In this document: piece after piece, positions 62,831-64,000 of the stretch
Layout of the letters: each line of letters opens with the position of its first letter
How positions within the stretch are numbered: position 1 is the first letter of the stretch
NCBI GenBank assembly: GCA_017397655.1
Contig: JAFQIG010000041.1
Span: 1 to 64,000, forward strand
DNA length: 64,000 nucleotides
Source of the DNA: Clostridia bacterium
GTDB lineage: Bacteria > Bacillota > Clostridia > Oscillospirales > Acutalibacteraceae
Reading direction: 5' to 3'
Made by a program: the position numbers and the translations under genes
The notes under the pieces: generated by a model
Seen by the model: the letters and a program-made list of their open reading frames with translations, nothing else
Told to the model about the DNA's origin: nothing
Databases searched by the model: none

Positions 62831-63408
62831 TATAAAACACCTTTCGTTGAGGGAATGGCTGTTCCCGTGATAGCGACAGCAGCTTTCATAACTCTGCCGA
62901 GAGACTTGAAGGCGGCTTCAATGATGTGATGAGAATTGGATCCGAAAAGCTGCTTGAAGTGAAGAGTTACGTCACTGTTTCTGACAAAGGAGATCATAAA
63001 TTCTTCACAAAGCTCGGTATCAAATTCGCCGACCTTCGGGGTCGGAATGTTAAGACTGTAGTTGAGGTATGAACGACCCGAAATGTCTACGGCACAGAGC
63101 ATAAGTGTTTCGTCCATGGGGAGAATGATATCGGCATATCGTGCGATGCCTTTTTTATCGCCGAGAGCTTCTTTAAAAGCTTTTCCGAGGCAGATGCCGA
63201 TATCTTCGACAGAGTGGTGATAATCAACATGACTGTCACCGTTGCAAGTAACCTTAAGGTCAAAAGAACCGTGAGAAGCAAAAAGCGTGAGCATATGGTC
63301 AAGGAAACCGCAGCCTGTATCTATTTCACTTTTGCCGCTGCCGTCAAGATCTATGGACAGATATATATCTGTTTCGCCGGTTTTTCTGATAATTTCCGAT
63401 GTACGCAT
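62830..63408 (-). CDS. hisB: Imidazoleglycerol-phosphate dehydratase
   Basis: A 192-residue monofunctional dehydratase (no phosphatase domain) with the two metal motifs DYHHSVED and SNSHHIIEA and the FLDHML segment. It makes imidazole acetol phosphate. Three bases after hisC, with GGAGGTT overlapping the hisC stop. Confidence 0.95.
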   Translation of the reverse strand: MRTSEIIRKTGETDIYLSIDLDGSGKSEIDTGCGFLDHMLTLFASHGSFDLKVTCNGDSHVDYHHSVEDIGICLGKAFKEALGDKKGIARYADIILPMDETLMLCAVDISGRSYLNYSLNIPTPKVGEFDTELCEEFMISFVRNSDVTLHFKQLFGSNSHHIIEAAFKSLGRVMKAAVAITGTAIPSTKGVL

Positions 63409-63411
63409 GGT

Positions 63412-64000
63412 TTAACCTCCTTGGTTTAAAAGAAGCTTTTTAAGAGTGTTTATAAGAACTTCCATCTGATCGGGAGAACCGATGGAAATGCGGTTAAAGT
63501 CTTTAATGATTTCTGAAGAGAAATGTCTGACAAGTATTCCGTTTTGGCGAAGCATGGTGTAAATCTCTTCACCCGAAATTGTTTGGTGGCGGGCAAAAAC
63601 AAAGTTTGCTTTTGATTCGATAACACAGAAGCCGAGCTTCCGAAGCTCTGCGGTCGTATACTCTCTGGCTTTGATAACCGTTTTGCAGTTATTCATATAG
63701 TAATCGTTATCGTCAATAGCGGCAATACCTGCTGCCATGGTTGAACGGTTAATATTATAAGGATTTGTTGAATACTTGATTTTTTCAAGATCTTCAATTA
63801 TTTCGGGGCAGGCGATACCGAAGCCGAGTCTTGCACCTGCAAGAGAATGAGATTTTGAAAAAGTATGTACAACAAGCAAATTATCGTATTCTTTTATGAG
63901 AGGAATACAGGTTTCTGCACCGAAGTCAACATATGCCTCATCAATGATGACAAGATTATCTTTGTTGGTATCAAGAATCGAGCGAACCTCATAGGCAGAC
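63412..64000 (-). CDS. hisC: Histidinol-phosphate aminotransferase, C-terminal part
   Basis: The frame is open to the window edge, so the N-terminal half lies beyond 64000; 196 codons are visible. They include the PLP region DEAYVDFGAE, the Schiff-base lysine in HTFSKSHSLAGARLG and the C-terminal domain ending in RISIGSPDQME. The enzyme transaminates imidazole acetol phosphate. It heads the visible part of the his operon; hisG and hisD would be upstream, off the window. Confidence 0.93.
   Translation of the reverse strand, partial: SAYEVRSILDTNKDNLVIIDEAYVDFGAETCIPLIKEYDNLLVVHTFSKSHSLAGARLGFGIACPEIIEDLEKIKYSTNPYNINRSTMAAGIAAIDDNDYYMNNCKTVIKAREYTTAELRKLGFCVIESKANFVFARHQTISGEEIYTMLRQNGILVRHFSSEIIKDFNRISIGSPDQMEVLINTLKKLLLNQGG

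Noticed and set aside
36134..64000. Search for CRISPR arrays, insertion sequences, tRNA genes and phage genes
   Set aside because: No regularly spaced repeats, transposase or integrase motifs, or tRNA cloverleaf patterns were seen here or in the first 36 kb.

Overview
The window looks like a chromosomal segment of an endospore-forming, low-to-moderate GC member of the Clostridia, most likely an Oscillospiraceae/Ruminococcaceae-type gut or rumen bacterium. This rests on gene content and order: Spo0A with a near-invariant DNA-binding helix, SpoVM, YtfJ/GerW, RemA, an anaerobic sulfatase maturase, a PASTA kinase/phosphatase pair and strong AGGAGG ribosome sites with many UUG starts. No CRISPR array, tRNA, rRNA, insertion sequence or prophage was seen. 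Family names come from motifs and gene order read by eye, not from database searches.

Layout. Positions 1-208 are a hairpin-rich, gene-poor strip. A minus-strand M20 peptidase (209-1660) diverges from a long plus-strand run (1863-36091) with almost no gaps. That run carries an exported protein of unknown function, alaS, a HIT protein, comEC, holA, an RNase M5-like Toprim protein and ispF. After an internal promoter near 10 kb come the c-di-AMP cyclase cdaA-cdaR, a calcium-motif lipoprotein, a two-component system, yqhQ, prmC, an M50 protease, scpAB, a DUF2953-like protein, gerW, a D-Ala-D-Ala carboxypeptidase, rluB and yicC. The classic remA-gmk-rpoZ-priA-def-fmt-rsmB-rlmN-prpC-prkC-rsgA block follows. 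It ends in two genes too short for usual callers: a 49-residue membrane microprotein and a 27-residue spoVM. A terminator at 36100 closes the run.

From 36.1 to 41 kb lie a radical SAM protein and a promoter-terminator unit holding a lone acyltransferase-like protein, mscL, proC and a GH123-like protein. From 41.1 to 49.8 kb a single operon encodes the shikimate pathway and both prephenate branches (pheA, aroB, aroC, an aroE-aroK fusion, aroQ, aroA, tyrA, DAHP synthase), ending in thiN. A bidirectional terminator separates it from a minus-strand block.

The accessory part is 49.8-60 kb. One four-gene minus-strand operon makes a cytosolic GH89-like protein whose two catalytic glutamates appear to be replaced, a type I membrane protein, a MATE exporter and a ComEC-type metallo-beta-lactamase-fold hydrolase. 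It diverges from a stand-alone spo0A. spo0A then converges, with a 6-base overlap, on a second minus-strand operon of a five-helix membrane sulfatase and its maturase, whose promoter is covered by an 8-bp-arm palindrome. The window ends in a histidine operon on the minus strand (hisC partial, hisB, hisH, hisA, hisF, hisIE).

The most interesting items are the GH89-like/membrane protein/MATE/hydrolase operon, the sulfatase with lipoteichoic-acid-synthase-like topology, the two microgenes before 36.1 kb, ComEC with a metal-less C-terminal domain, and the terminator that abuts the start codon of the radical SAM gene at 36134.
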